This document shows positions 1 through 8,320 of a stretch of 43,773 nucleotides of DNA, piece by piece. The notes under the pieces are model-generated. The model had not been told where the DNA came from, made no database searches, and saw only the letters and a list, made by a program, of their open reading frames with translations. Position numbers and translations under genes: made by a program. Positions within the stretch are counted from its first letter, which is position 1; every line of letters starts with the position of its first letter. The stretch is from an uncultured Pseudomonadales bacterium (GTDB lineage: Bacteria; Pseudomonadota; Gammaproteobacteria; Pseudomonadales; Azotimanducaceae), in assembly GCA_947258825.1 (NCBI GenBank), contig CAMYJX010000055.1, positions 1 to 43,773 of the forward strand, read 5' to 3'.

Positions 1-470
1 AGCACCATGGTCGAGACGTCACGGGGATTCTTGAAGCCGCCCCCTTCCCCGCCTTCGACAACAAGCCCATCAACGCCCGCCGCCACCGCTTTCAGGGCGG
101 CCGAGAGGCTGGGAACCACGTGAAAAACCGTCAGCCCAGCGCTTTTCAGCTGGTCGGTATATCGTTCCGGATTGCCGGCCGAGGTGGTGACGAAGCGCAC
201 GCCCTGATCAATGACGAACTTGACGATATCGGGATCGCGGACGAAGGCCTGAGCAATATTGACCCCAAACGGTTTGTCCGTCAGCTCGCGCATGCGGCGG
301 ATCTCCTCGCGAACCGCATCCAGCTCGCCCGACGAGGTTTCGATGATGCCGAGGCCGCCCGCGTTGGAAACCGCTGAAGCCAGCTGAGAACGGGCAATCC
401 AGCCCATGGGCGCTTGAACCAGCGGTACCTCGACGCCCAGCATGTCGGTAATTCGATTCTTGAACGGCAT
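1..470 (-). CDS. Nitronate monooxygenase / NPD-family flavoprotein, N-terminal part (cut by window edge)
   Basis: The gene runs off the left edge; about 156 residues are visible. The reading begins MPFKNRITDMLGVEVPLVQA, followed by a PMGW segment, 'SNAGGLGIIE' and 'GVDGLVVEGGEGGG'. These are typical of the TIM-barrel 2-nitropropane dioxygenase family, where the glycine-rich late-strand loop binds FMN phosphate. Members oxidise nitronates, or act as enoyl reductases (FabK-like) or uncharacterised flavoproteins; the exact substrate cannot be read from this fragment. AGGAGA a few bases upstream of the ATG supports the start. It follows a GST gene and a broken acyl-CoA ligase on the same strand, so it probably belongs to a lipid or xenobiotic catabolic operon (inference). 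Confidence 0.85.
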   Translation of the reverse strand, partial: MPFKNRITDMLGVEVPLVQAPMGWIARSQLASAVSNAGGLGIIETSSGELDAVREEIRRMRELTDKPFGVNIAQAFVRDPDIVKFVIDQGVRFVTTSAGNPERYTDQLKSAGLTVFHVVPSLSAALKAVAAGVDGLVVEGGEGGGFKNPRDVSTMV

Positions 471-576
471 GAGTTCTCCTTTATTTATTTGTGTCTTGCT
501 ATTCCGGGTCTATTTTCGCTGCGCTTCTCTCTGCTCCTCGGACGCGCCCCCGTGGCCTGCATGAGGCGCCCGAGCA

Positions 577-1344
577 TCACAGCGGAACCGGCAGCTCCAG
601 ATGACGTTGATAGGTTTCCAGCTGATGGTCCGCCAGGCGCGCGCTGAACGCGCTGACGATCTCGCCGTCCTGCTGGGTACACATAGCCCGCAGCGGCGCA
701 GCGAGGGGCAACAGGTCGTCCGGCAGCGGGCGGATGAAGTTAGCGAATACGGCCCAGTAGATGTCGGCCGCAGACAGCGCGTCTCCCACCAGAAAGGGGT
801 TGCGCTGCAATCGCCGGTCGAGAACCTCGAGCACCGCGAGCACCCGACCCTTTGCCTGACGGACATGAGCCGGAATCAGCCCGTACTTGGCGCCCAGCGC
901 AGCGGCACGCTCTGCGGGAACCGACGCGTCCTGCTCGTCGTGACCCAGCGCACCCTGCAGCATCAGCAGCCGCAGGCACCAGCCGAGCCCCATCTCGCCG
1001 CAGATTTCGTGCGCCACGCCGAAAAGCTCCACCCGAGCGTCGGGATCCGCGGGCACCAGGGCCGGCTCCGGCGCCAGACGCTCGGCAAGAATGAGAATCT
1101 CCGCCCACCCGGTCCGCAGCGACTCGCGCTCCCAGGCCACCACCGGAACGCTGGAATCGCCCGCCCACCGGGAAAGGGCGTCCTCCGGCTCGTCGTCGGA
1201 CCGGGCCGCGTACTGGCAGTCCAGACCTTTGACGTAAAAAATGCCCCGTGCGGCCTCGGCCCAGGGAGAGGGCACGCCGCGCAGACAGGCCATTCGCAGC
1301 CCAACCGCCGTCTTCGCCGCTTCAATGCCGATGTAACGTGGCAT
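577..1344 (-). CDS. Glutathione S-transferase family protein
   Basis: This 255-residue protein reads as a GST-fold protein. An N-terminal thioredoxin-like part contains 'SVPVVAWERESLRTGWAEIL', matching the cis-Pro (SVPxL) and the following E/S-A/E glutathione-contact region. A helical C-terminal part contains 'NPFLVGDALSAADIYWAVFAN', the usual 'fl.G...s.ADi' N-capping box of GST helix 6. The ATG at 1344 is preferred over the in-frame GTG at 1356 because GGAAGGA lies directly upstream of the ATG. The gene starts 15 bases after the stop of the upstream ligase pseudogene and precedes the nitronate monooxygenase gene, suggesting co-transcription. The substrate is unknown; the thiol or serine catalytic residue near the N-terminus is not obvious. 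Confidence 0.75.
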   Translation of the reverse strand: MPRYIGIEAAKTAVGLRMACLRGVPSPWAEAARGIFYVKGLDCQYAARSDDEPEDALSRWAGDSSVPVVAWERESLRTGWAEILILAERLAPEPALVPADPDARVELFGVAHEICGEMGLGWCLRLLMLQGALGHDEQDASVPAERAAALGAKYGLIPAHVRQAKGRVLAVLEVLDRRLQRNPFLVGDALSAADIYWAVFANFIRPLPDDLLPLAAPLRAMCTQQDGEIVSAFSARLADHQLETYQRHLELPVPL

Positions 1345-1359
1345 GTTCCTTCCCACCGT

Positions 1360-2941
1360 TCAGGCGCGCAGATCAGGCAGCGCGTAGCCCTTCGCATCCA
1401 GGTCGGCCCGAACCACCTTCTTGTCCATCTTGCCGGTGGAGGTCAGAGGGATATCGTCCACATAGAGCACGTCGTCGGGCAGCTGCCATTTAGCAAAGGT
1501 TTTGCCGCAATGTTCGAGTATGGCGTCCTTCGAAACTTCTGCCCCAGGGGTGAGGACAACCAGCGCCACCGGCCGTTCATCCCACTTGGGATGCGGCTGG
1601 GCAACCACACAGGCCTGCGCGACCCCCTCCAGGGCCACGATGTGATTCTCCAGATCTACCGAAGAGATCCACTCGCCGCCGCTCTTCACCAGATCCTTTG
1701 AGCGGTCGCTGATGATCAGATACTCGTCCGCATCGATCTTGCCGACGTCGCCGGTTATCAGCCAGCCGTCGTGAAACTTCTCAGGCTGCGGGTTGTTGTA
1801 GTACTCGGAGCAGATCCACGGGCCACGAATGAGGATCTCACCCACGGTTTCACCGTCGTGTGGCAGAGGATTGAAATCCTCGTCGAAGATGTCCACCTCG
1901 ATGCCAGGCATTACCTGCCCCGCTTTCGCAACGTTCTCGAACTGCTGGTCCGATGAAAGGCTCCGGTGCGCTCGCTTCGCCACCCGTCGGGACAGGGTGG
2001 CCAATGGCGATGTCTCCGTCATGCCCCAGCCCTGGATCATCTCGACGCCCAGGGTATCCCAGTACCAGCGGATCAGGGACGGCGGTGGCGCCGACCCGCC
2101 GCAGGTCACTCGGGACAGCGCGGAAAGATCGTATTTCCCCGGGTCGGCTTCATAGAGGCCCTTTATCCCCTGCCAGATGGTGGGTACGCCCGCAGATACG
2201 GTAACCTCCTCATCCACCAGCAGCTGCATCAGCCGCGCCGGGTCCATGAAGCGATGGGGCATCACCTGCTTGCACCCCAGCATCAGCATGGACCAGGGCA
2301 GACCCCAGCCCATGGCGTGAAACATCGGCACGATACCCAGCAGGCAGTCGGTTGCCGACAGGCCCATGCTGTCGGTCATGCACTGAGTCAAGGTGTGCAG
2401 GTACTGAGATCGATGCTCGTATTCGACCCCTTTTGGATTGCCCGTGGTGCCGCTGGTGTAGCACAGGCCCAACGGTGAGTTCTCGTCGATCTCGGGCCAG
2501 CTGAATTCGGTCGGCTTGCCGGCGATAAAGGCTTCATAGTCCACCGGGCTCGGCAGCCTCGTATCCCAGCCTTCGAGGCCCTCCTCGGTGGCGACCACGA
2601 TGCGCTCGACGCTGGGCATGCGTCCGTTGAGCTTTTCCAGCAGCGGCAGTGTCCGACAGGCGGATATTCAACGTGTGCAGCACGGCGCCCATACCCGCGG
2701 TGGCGTGATAGGCCTCCAGATGGCGTGAGCCGTTCCACATGAAGGTGCCGACCCGATCACCGACCCCGATGCCGGCATCAGCCAGGGCGTGGGCCAGCTG
2801 ATGGGCGCGATCTCGAGTCACCCGGTTGGTCTGCCGCCGCGTTCCCGCTTCGGTAGCGGTAACGACCACTTCATCCGGTGCGACTCGAGCGCCACGATCC
2901 AGAATCCTGGACATCAGCAGTGGGTTGCGCTGCATTGCCAT
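1360..2941 (-). pseudogene. Acyl-CoA ligase (AMP-binding), disrupted by an internal frame-changing deletion
   Basis: Two parts of one fatty-acyl-CoA synthetase lie in different frames. The 5' part starts at 2941 (MAMQRNPLLMSRILDRGARV, with GGGAGG upstream) and runs in frame to 'LHTLNIRLSD' near 2651. The 3' part resumes in another frame with 'LPLLEKLNGRMPS' near 2649 and continues to 1360 with the P-loop 'YTSGTTGNPKGV', the 'GWGMTETSP' motif, 'WLITGDVGKID' and the C-terminal catalytic Lys region 'TSTGKMDKK'. Homologues such as AlkK-type medium/long-chain ligases carry about 20 further residues, including a 'NHAEDR' segment, between these two blocks. The lesion therefore removes about 20 codons and shifts frame. 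The motifs are otherwise intact, so this is either a recent pseudogene or an assembly error. The gene heads the GST/nitronate monooxygenase operon. Confidence 0.8.
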
Positions 2942-2985
2942 CCCAGAGACCTCCCAATAAGCTTGCGTTTTTCGAGGGCGAAAGT

Positions 2986-3025
2986 TTACCACTACTGCAT
3001 GGTGGTAAGCGGGGCCCCGCTTACC
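2986..3025. promoter_or_regulatory. Palindromic cluster in the divergent ligase/thioesterase promoter region
   Basis: Two overlapping inverted repeats lie between the divergently transcribed ligase (start 2941) and thioesterase (start 3053) genes. The first is TTACCAC-N9-GTGGTAA (2986-3008). The second is a perfect 22-base palindrome at 3004-3025 with half-site GGTAAGCGGGG and no spacer. Together they give three TTACC/GGTAA half-sites about 17 bases apart. This looks like an operator for a dimeric regulator, or a hairpin at the 5' end of the thioesterase mRNA. No regulator gene is adjacent, so the factor is unknown. Confidence 0.45.
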
Positions 3026-3052
3026 CGGCTCAGCAGAGGAAAAATACCCGGC

Positions 3053-3481
3053 ATGAAAACACCCGTCGACCATCTGCAGCAGATCCCCCACGCGGCGGCT
3101 GTGGGCATGACCGTCGTCAGACACGACGAGGTCATGTGCATCGCGCGGGTGCCCTACGCCGAACATCTGGTGGGCGATCCGGATACCGGGGTTCTGCACG
3201 GCGGCGTGCTCACCGCGCTGCTGGACAATACCTGTGGCATGGCGGTCCGCGCGCCAGGCCACGAACCCGGCAGCGTAGCTATGGCCACCCTCGATCTGCG
3301 CATCGATTACATGGGCTCCGCGGAACCCTATCGAGACATCTACGCGGAAGCCGTGTGCTACAAACGCACCCGCAACATCGCCTTCGTTCGCGCAACGGCC
3401 TATCAGGACACTGCGGAGGACCCCATCGCGACCTGCGTTGCCAGCTTCATGATGAATACGCCCAACCAGCCGCGCCAATGA
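3053..3481 (+). CDS. PaaI-type hotdog-fold acyl-CoA thioesterase, copy 1
   Basis: This 142-residue hotdog protein has the PaaI/YbgC-type signature 'GVLHGGVLTALLDNTCG' (His49-Gly50-Gly51, Asp58 as candidate catalytic acid on the central helix) and the following 'DLRIDYMGSA' strand. Such enzymes hydrolyse acyl- or aryl-CoA thioesters in the cytoplasm. The start MKTPVDHL is taken at 3053. An upstream in-frame ATG at 2999 would place the start inside the palindromic cluster, adds an unlikely leader, and is less favoured. AGAGGA is present about a dozen bases upstream of 3053. A second hotdog gene follows after ten bases, so the pair may form a hetero-oligomer or act on related substrates (inference). 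Confidence 0.85.
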   Translation: MKTPVDHLQQIPHAAAVGMTVVRHDEVMCIARVPYAEHLVGDPDTGVLHGGVLTALLDNTCGMAVRAPGHEPGSVAMATLDLRIDYMGSAEPYRDIYAEAVCYKRTRNIAFVRATAYQDTAEDPIATCVASFMMNTPNQPRQ

Positions 3482-3491
3482 GGGCACGGGC

Positions 3492-3929
3492 ATGAAGGTC
3501 TTGCAGGAGCTTCGAGCGGCCGGCCGCGGCCAGGATATGCAGGCTGTGGTCGAGCTGATTCCCTACGCGCGTTTTCTGGGCATCCAGGTGGACCAGAAAG
3601 GGAACGAGATCACCACCATCATGCCTTTCAAGGAGGCACTGGTGGGAAACGTCAATCTGCCCGCGCTGCACGGCGGCGTGATCGGCGCTTTCCTGGAAAT
3701 GACAGCTGTGATTCAACTGCTGTTCGACACGTCTTGCGAGCGCCTACCTAAAACCATCGACGTCTCCATCGACTACTTGCGGTCAGGACGACCGCAACCC
3801 ACCTTCGGCCGAGCCATCGTGACCCGGCACGGTCGGCGGGTGGCCAACGTACGCTCGGAAATCTGGCAGGAGGAGCGGTCCAAACCCATCGGCTTGAGCC
3901 ACGGGCACTATCTTCTGACGCCTATCTGA
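3492..3929 (+). CDS. PaaI-type hotdog-fold acyl-CoA thioesterase, copy 2
   Basis: This is a second hotdog-fold protein of 145 residues. The central-helix motif 'LPALHGGVIGAFLEMTAV' gives His60-Gly61-Gly62, with Glu69 at the position held by Asp in the neighbouring copy. 'KTIDVSIDYLRSGRPQPTFGRA' is the usual strand after the helix. The two proteins differ substantially outside these motifs, so they are not a recent duplication. GAGGG precedes the ATG. The likely role is cleavage of acyl-CoA esters made or used by the surrounding ligases. It converges on the 3' end of glpD with about 26 bases between; no clear terminator is visible there. Confidence 0.85.
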   Translation: MKVLQELRAAGRGQDMQAVVELIPYARFLGIQVDQKGNEITTIMPFKEALVGNVNLPALHGGVIGAFLEMTAVIQLLFDTSCERLPKTIDVSIDYLRSGRPQPTFGRAIVTRHGRRVANVRSEIWQEERSKPIGLSHGHYLLTPI

Positions 3930-3955
3930 GCAACCTTCGAATCGAAAGCGCCCGT

Positions 3956-5614
3956 TCATCCATTCCGGAAGGCCAGCTCGTCGGCCATCAGCGCGCGCAC
4001 CCGCTCCACTTCGTCCGCACGCCGGCTGTCTGACCAGCCGAGCAGCTTCGCCATGAGCGCCGCGCAGGGCTGCAGAAGACCCCCCACTTCCCTGGGTAGA
4101 AACCAGGCGGCCCGCAGGCGCCGGTAGATCAGATCTTCCAGCGTCTCCGCCCCCTCGACGCGTACCGCCCAATCGACTTCCTCGGCGAAAACGGAATCGG
4201 AAAGCGGGCGGGGTTGCTCGCCCAGCACGGCAAACACCTCCGATCCGTAAAGGCGCACCAGGCGGGCAGCGGCCTGAGGGTCCTGCTGGTAGCGGGTGGC
4301 CACATCGCGCCGCAAATCATCGAGGTCATCGATGTCGCCGCCGGGCAGGGGCGCAAGGGGCGCCGACATGCCGGTATCGCAATCCAGCACCTCAGCAACC
4401 GCCGCCATGGCTTCTTCTGCCATCTTGCGAAAACCTGTGAGCTTGCCGCCGGCGATACTGATCATCCGCCGATCACGCCAGATCTCGTCCCGACGCGACA
4501 TCTCCTTCGGCGCCTTACCTGCCTGATGAATCAGCGGGCGCAGCCCGGCCCATGTGCTGAGCACGTCGTCGCCCGTCAGGAGCGGCACGTTGAAATGCTC
4601 GTTCGCTGCAGCGAGCAGATACGCAATGTCCCCGGCTTCCACCTCGGGCCAGACTGCCGGGTCGCCTTCGTAGGTCGTGTCCGTGGTGCCGATGTAGGTG
4701 ACCTGCCCTCGAGGAATGGCAAATACCGGGCGACCATCGGATGCGGTCATCATCACCATGTTCCGTACCGGGAGCCTGTCATGGTCAACCGCCAGATGTA
4801 CCCCCTTGGAAAGGTGAAGCTTGACCGGCGGCGGCGCTGCCGCGTCCCGGGCGCTGTCGCGCAGCAGGCTCTCTACCCAGGGGCCCGCCGCATTGACCAC
4901 CGCCCGGCCGCGCACTTCATGCACGCTTCCATCCCGCCCATCCGTGACCTTGAGACGAGCGCCGTCGGCATCCTGGTCGATGCCGTTGACCCGGGCGTGG
5001 CTGCACGTAGTCGCACCATCGCGTACGGCCGCCCGCAGGGTAGCGAGCACCAGCCGGGTATCGTCGGTGAGAAACTCGCGATAGGCGCATACCCACGCCA
5101 GCCGCTCTCTATCCAGCAGCGGTTCCCATCGCGCCATCTGCGCCCGGTCCCAGTTGCGATGGCGCTCGTCCCGGGCTACCGCGCCCAGGCGTTCATAGAG
5201 GCCAATGCCAATGCGAAGCTTGGCATACTCGAATACGGAGCGAGCGGGTACCAGCATCCAGCGCGGCTCAGTGAGATGCGGCGCCATGCGTCCGACGCTC
5301 TTGCGCTCAAGCGCGCCCTCCCGCACCAGCGCGATATCTCCCATGGCCAGGTAACGCAGGCCACCGTGAATCAGCTTGGTAGAACGGCTGGAGGTGCCGG
5401 CCGCAAAATCTTCCGCTTCCAGAAGCAGAACCGTCAGGCCCGCCTGCGCGGCATGCCGGGCAATGCCAGCACCCGTGATACCACCCCCGACGACGACCAG
5501 GTCGAATAGCCGCCCGGCGAGATCTGGAGGCAGGCGGCTGCCGAGCACGGGCACCGCTGATACATCAGCGGCAGCAGAGGACTCGTCGTACGCATTGGCC
5601 AAGGATTCACTCAT
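3956..5614 (-). CDS. glpD: FAD-dependent glycerol-3-phosphate dehydrogenase
   Basis: This 552-residue flavoprotein of the DAO/GlpD family oxidises sn-glycerol 3-phosphate to dihydroxyacetone phosphate, passing electrons to quinone at the inner membrane. The FAD-binding dinucleotide fold 'VVVGGGITGAGIARHAAQAG' lies at about residues 40-60. It is followed by 'AGTSSRSTKLIHGGLRYL', the GlpD signature, and 'GQVTYIGTTDTTYEGDP' and 'SIAGGKLTGFRKMAEEA' further on. The C-terminal helical domain is present. The start at 5614 (MSESLANAYD) lies two bases after the stop of the DUF3187 gene, indicating coupling; a longer in-frame version starting at 5725 would overlap that gene by about 110 bases and is rejected. 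The protein is somewhat longer than E. coli GlpD (501 aa) because of an N-terminal extension of about 35 residues. Confidence 0.9.
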   Translation of the reverse strand: MSESLANAYDESSAAADVSAVPVLGSRLPPDLAGRLFDLVVVGGGITGAGIARHAAQAGLTVLLLEAEDFAAGTSSRSTKLIHGGLRYLAMGDIALVREGALERKSVGRMAPHLTEPRWMLVPARSVFEYAKLRIGIGLYERLGAVARDERHRNWDRAQMARWEPLLDRERLAWVCAYREFLTDDTRLVLATLRAAVRDGATTCSHARVNGIDQDADGARLKVTDGRDGSVHEVRGRAVVNAAGPWVESLLRDSARDAAAPPPVKLHLSKGVHLAVDHDRLPVRNMVMMTASDGRPVFAIPRGQVTYIGTTDTTYEGDPAVWPEVEAGDIAYLLAAANEHFNVPLLTGDDVLSTWAGLRPLIHQAGKAPKEMSRRDEIWRDRRMISIAGGKLTGFRKMAEEAMAAVAEVLDCDTGMSAPLAPLPGGDIDDLDDLRRDVATRYQQDPQAAARLVRLYGSEVFAVLGEQPRPLSDSVFAEEVDWAVRVEGAETLEDLIYRRLRAAWFLPREVGGLLQPCAALMAKLLGWSDSRRADEVERVRALMADELAFRNG

Positions 5615-5616
5615 GA

Positions 5617-6642
5617 TCAGATACGGGCACCCATTCGAATTTGAAAAACCACGTCCGAGGACGTCTGCGGCCGGAGGTCTTCGATAACGCCGAGATCCAT
5701 CCAGTATTTTGGTGAGATCGACCACCGCCCACCCAGGGCGCCCTGAACCGCACCATCCGCGGCCTGAGGCACGCCGGTGTCCAGAAGCTGGCTGTGGGCG
5801 TCCACCTGCGCCATCAGCGTAACGCGGCGCGTGACCGCGTACTGCAGACCCAGATGGCCCACCATGGCGTAGTCCTTCTGCGCGTCCGGCGCCAGGTCAC
5901 CACCACCCAATATAACAACCCCGCCCATCAGGCTGAGCGAAAGGCCTATGGACGCCAGCAACGCCCTGTCGCTGTACTCCAGCCATAGAGCGCCATCGGT
6001 ACCTTCGGACCCGGACAGGTCCTTGACCCGGCCGGTGGGTAGCTTTACCTGGGCCCGCACCCCAAGGGTTCGCGCGGCCGACTGGTGGAGCTGATAGCCG
6101 AGCCAGCCACGCACATCGCCCAAGTGGTGCTCATGTTTATTGAACTTGGCGTAATCGGTCCCCCGATAGGTCACCAGGTAATCGAGGTGGTTCTTCGGCG
6201 CCTGATCTCGTCCACCATCAGAAAGACCCGTCACATCGTGGAAAGTTTCCAGAAACCCGTCGAGAAAACCCGAGCTGTGCAGCACATACGGAATTTCCAG
6301 GCCCCACTCCATCCGACGCCCCAGGGGAGCCCTGAAGCCAAAACTGAAGACCGTGGTCTCGCCATCGAAAAATGCGCCGGCGTCCGGCTCGAAATCCGAC
6401 GTGAAGTTGCTGCCCAGATCAACGCCGAAAGTCACTTCGGTGCCCTGTCGCAGCATCCCGGCGCCAAGTGCCCGGGGCAGGCCGTAGAGTTGAGCAACAG
6501 GCAGGGTGTTGCGGACGGCCAGGGGCGCCGCCTCCGGAGCCAGATGTTCATCGGCAGCGGCTGAAAGTTCCAGCAGGACCAGCGCCGCCGCACTAGCCGC
6601 CGCACTAGCCGCCACACTCAACGCCGCAGCGCGGACCTTCAA
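5617..6642 (-). CDS. DUF3187-like outer-membrane protein
   Basis: This 341-residue exported protein has a signal peptide rich in Ala/Ser repeats, encoded partly by a repeated GCCGCCGCACTA unit near 6590-6610, ending near 'ELSAAADEHL'. The mature part alternates aromatic/hydrophobic and polar residues in beta-barrel fashion, with 'GMLRQGTEVTFGVDLGSNF', 'GDVRGWLGYQLHQS', 'KLPTGRVKDLSGSEGTDG' and the terminal 'DVVFQIRMGARI'. This pattern fits DUF3187 outer-membrane proteins, whose function is unknown. The start is taken as TTG at 6642, overlapping the TGA of the upstream ligase (TTGA), with GAGG six bases before; no ATG is available near the signal peptide. The ligase-DUF3187-glpD order suggests a link to lipid or glycerol-lipid uptake (inference). 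Confidence 0.75.
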   Translation of the reverse strand: MKVRAAALSVAASAAASAAALVLLELSAAADEHLAPEAAPLAVRNTLPVAQLYGLPRALGAGMLRQGTEVTFGVDLGSNFTSDFEPDAGAFFDGETTVFSFGFRAPLGRRMEWGLEIPYVLHSSGFLDGFLETFHDVTGLSDGGRDQAPKNHLDYLVTYRGTDYAKFNKHEHHLGDVRGWLGYQLHQSAARTLGVRAQVKLPTGRVKDLSGSEGTDGALWLEYSDRALLASIGLSLSLMGGVVILGGGDLAPDAQKDYAMVGHLGLQYAVTRRVTLMAQVDAHSQLLDTGVPQAADGAVQGALGGRWSISPKYWMDLGVIEDLRPQTSSDVVFQIRMGARI

Positions 6643-8243
6643 TGGATGCCTCGCTGCTGATCCTGCCAGAATGGCGCGCGCAGATCCGCCTTGAGAATCT
6701 TGCCGGCACCGCTTTTGGGCAGAGCCTCGGCACGCAAGTCGATGGTTTTCGGGCATTCGTAACCGGCAAGCTGTTCTCGGCAGTGATCAAGCAGGGCCTG
6801 CTCGTCGATCTGCACGCCGGGCTCGGCAACGACAATGGCATATACGGCCTCACCCCAGCGATCATCGGGCACGCCGATGACCGCGCACTCGTGCACGCCC
6901 GGGAACTTGTAGAGGACGTTCTCCACCGCGGCGGAGTACACATTCTCCCCACCGCTGATGATCATGTCCTTGACTCGATCCACCAGAAAAAGAAACCCCT
7001 CGTCGTCCAGATATCCGGCATCCCCCGTGTGCATCCATCCGCCTCGCAGGGTTTGTGCCGTCAGCTCCGGTTGCTGCCAGTAACCGAGCATCACCATAGG
7101 CCCACGCACGCATATCTCACCCACCTCGCCGGGCGCCAGCGCGCGGTCTTCAGCGTCCATCACCGCCACGTCGGCGTTGAACACCGCCTGGCCCGCGGAG
7201 CGGATGCGGCCGGCATCCGGACCTTCGAACTTGTGGTAGCGGGGAGACAGACAGGTGGCAACCGGAGAAAGCTCGGTCATGCCGTATGACTGCAGAAAGG
7301 TCACGCCCGGCAACCGCGCCATGGCCCGGCGCAGCAGCGATTCCGGCATCGGCGATGCCCCATAGGTGAGCAACTGCAGGCTGGACAGATCGTAGTCATC
7401 GAGACGCGGGTGCTGCAGCAGCGCATTGAGCATGGTGGGCACCACCACGGTTATCGTCACCTTGAACCGGGCGATGGCCTCGAGAAACAGATCCGGCTCG
7501 AAGCGGGGGATCACCGCGTGGGTACCACCCGCTACCGTGGTGGTGAAAACCCGAGATCCCCCAGCCACGTGAAACAGGGGGGAGACGTGAAGGTGCACGC
7601 TGTCCGCAGTGATGCCCAGGTTAACCAGCGCGTTCATGGAGTTGGCCAGGAAGTTGTCGTGGCTGAGCATCACGCCTTTTGCCCTGCCCGTGGTGCCGCC
7701 TGTGTAGAACAGGGCCGCCAGATCTTCGCCCCCGCGCCGGGCGTCGGGCACGGCCTGGGCCTGGGCCAGCGCTGCCTCGTAATCCAGCGCGTCGCCGATG
7801 GCATCTGCATCTGGGCCGTTATCGGCCGGAGCGCCCTCCCAGGAGCCACCGCCGCTATCCCGGAGAACAAGGTTTTCGAGACCCGGGCAGGCTCGCCGCA
7901 GCGCGTTCGCCTCGCCGGCAAAGGGTCCGTCTACCAGCAGCAGGCGGGCACCGGAGTCGTTCAGAGAGTGGATCTTTTCAGGGAGCGCCCAGCGCGTATT
8001 CACCGGGACCATGACGGCGCCCGCCCACAGGGTCGCAAAGTAGTACTCGACGAAGCGCGGGCTGTTGTGACCCAGCATGGCTACCCGATCGCCGGCAGCC
8101 ACGCCCTGAGCGGTCAGAACACCCGCAAGGCGCGCCACCCGATCGGCAAAAGTCGCCCAGTCGCGCGCAACGCCTTCAGCAACCAGCGCCGGCCGGTTCG
8201 CGTACAGCTGCACCGCCCGATGGATTCCCTGTGTGAGGCCCAT
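6639..8243 (-). CDS. Long-chain acyl-CoA synthetase (AMP-binding enzyme)
   Basis: This intact 534-residue ANL-superfamily ligase activates a carboxylate with ATP and joins it to CoA. Visible motifs in order are 'YTGGTTGRAKGVMLSHDN' (P-loop, A3), 'SYGMTELSPVAT' (A5), 'GGWMHTGDAGYLDDEGF' (A7), 'DRVKDMIISGGENVYSAAVE' (A8) and 'LPKSGAGKILKADLR' (A10, catalytic Lys). The pattern resembles FadD-like and o-succinylbenzoate-CoA-ligase-like proteins; chain-length preference cannot be read. It is the first gene of a three-gene operon with DUF3187 and glpD. No strong Shine-Dalgarno is seen before the ATG. The 77-base gap to the diguanylate cyclase gene upstream shows no clear promoter. Confidence 0.88.
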   Translation of the reverse strand: MGLTQGIHRAVQLYANRPALVAEGVARDWATFADRVARLAGVLTAQGVAAGDRVAMLGHNSPRFVEYYFATLWAGAVMVPVNTRWALPEKIHSLNDSGARLLLVDGPFAGEANALRRACPGLENLVLRDSGGGSWEGAPADNGPDADAIGDALDYEAALAQAQAVPDARRGGEDLAALFYTGGTTGRAKGVMLSHDNFLANSMNALVNLGITADSVHLHVSPLFHVAGGSRVFTTTVAGGTHAVIPRFEPDLFLEAIARFKVTITVVVPTMLNALLQHPRLDDYDLSSLQLLTYGASPMPESLLRRAMARLPGVTFLQSYGMTELSPVATCLSPRYHKFEGPDAGRIRSAGQAVFNADVAVMDAEDRALAPGEVGEICVRGPMVMLGYWQQPELTAQTLRGGWMHTGDAGYLDDEGFLFLVDRVKDMIISGGENVYSAAVENVLYKFPGVHECAVIGVPDDRWGEAVYAIVVAEPGVQIDEQALLDHCREQLAGYECPKTIDLRAEALPKSGAGKILKADLRAPFWQDQQRGIH

Positions 8244-8320
8244 GCGCTCGTCCCGAAAGTCTTCCCGACAAAAAACGCGCCATTCTACCGATTTACCGCG
8301 GCGATTCGACCGCCGTCGAG

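Noticed and set aside
601..1701. Long plus-strand open frame of 366 codons
   Set aside because: It is antisense to the GST and ligase genes, which carry recognisable family motifs; the translation has no domain and is rich in Arg, His and Gln, as in high-GC shadow frames.
4214..5509. Plus-strand frame of 431 codons opposite glpD
   Set aside because: It is the antisense of a clear GlpD and has no domain features.
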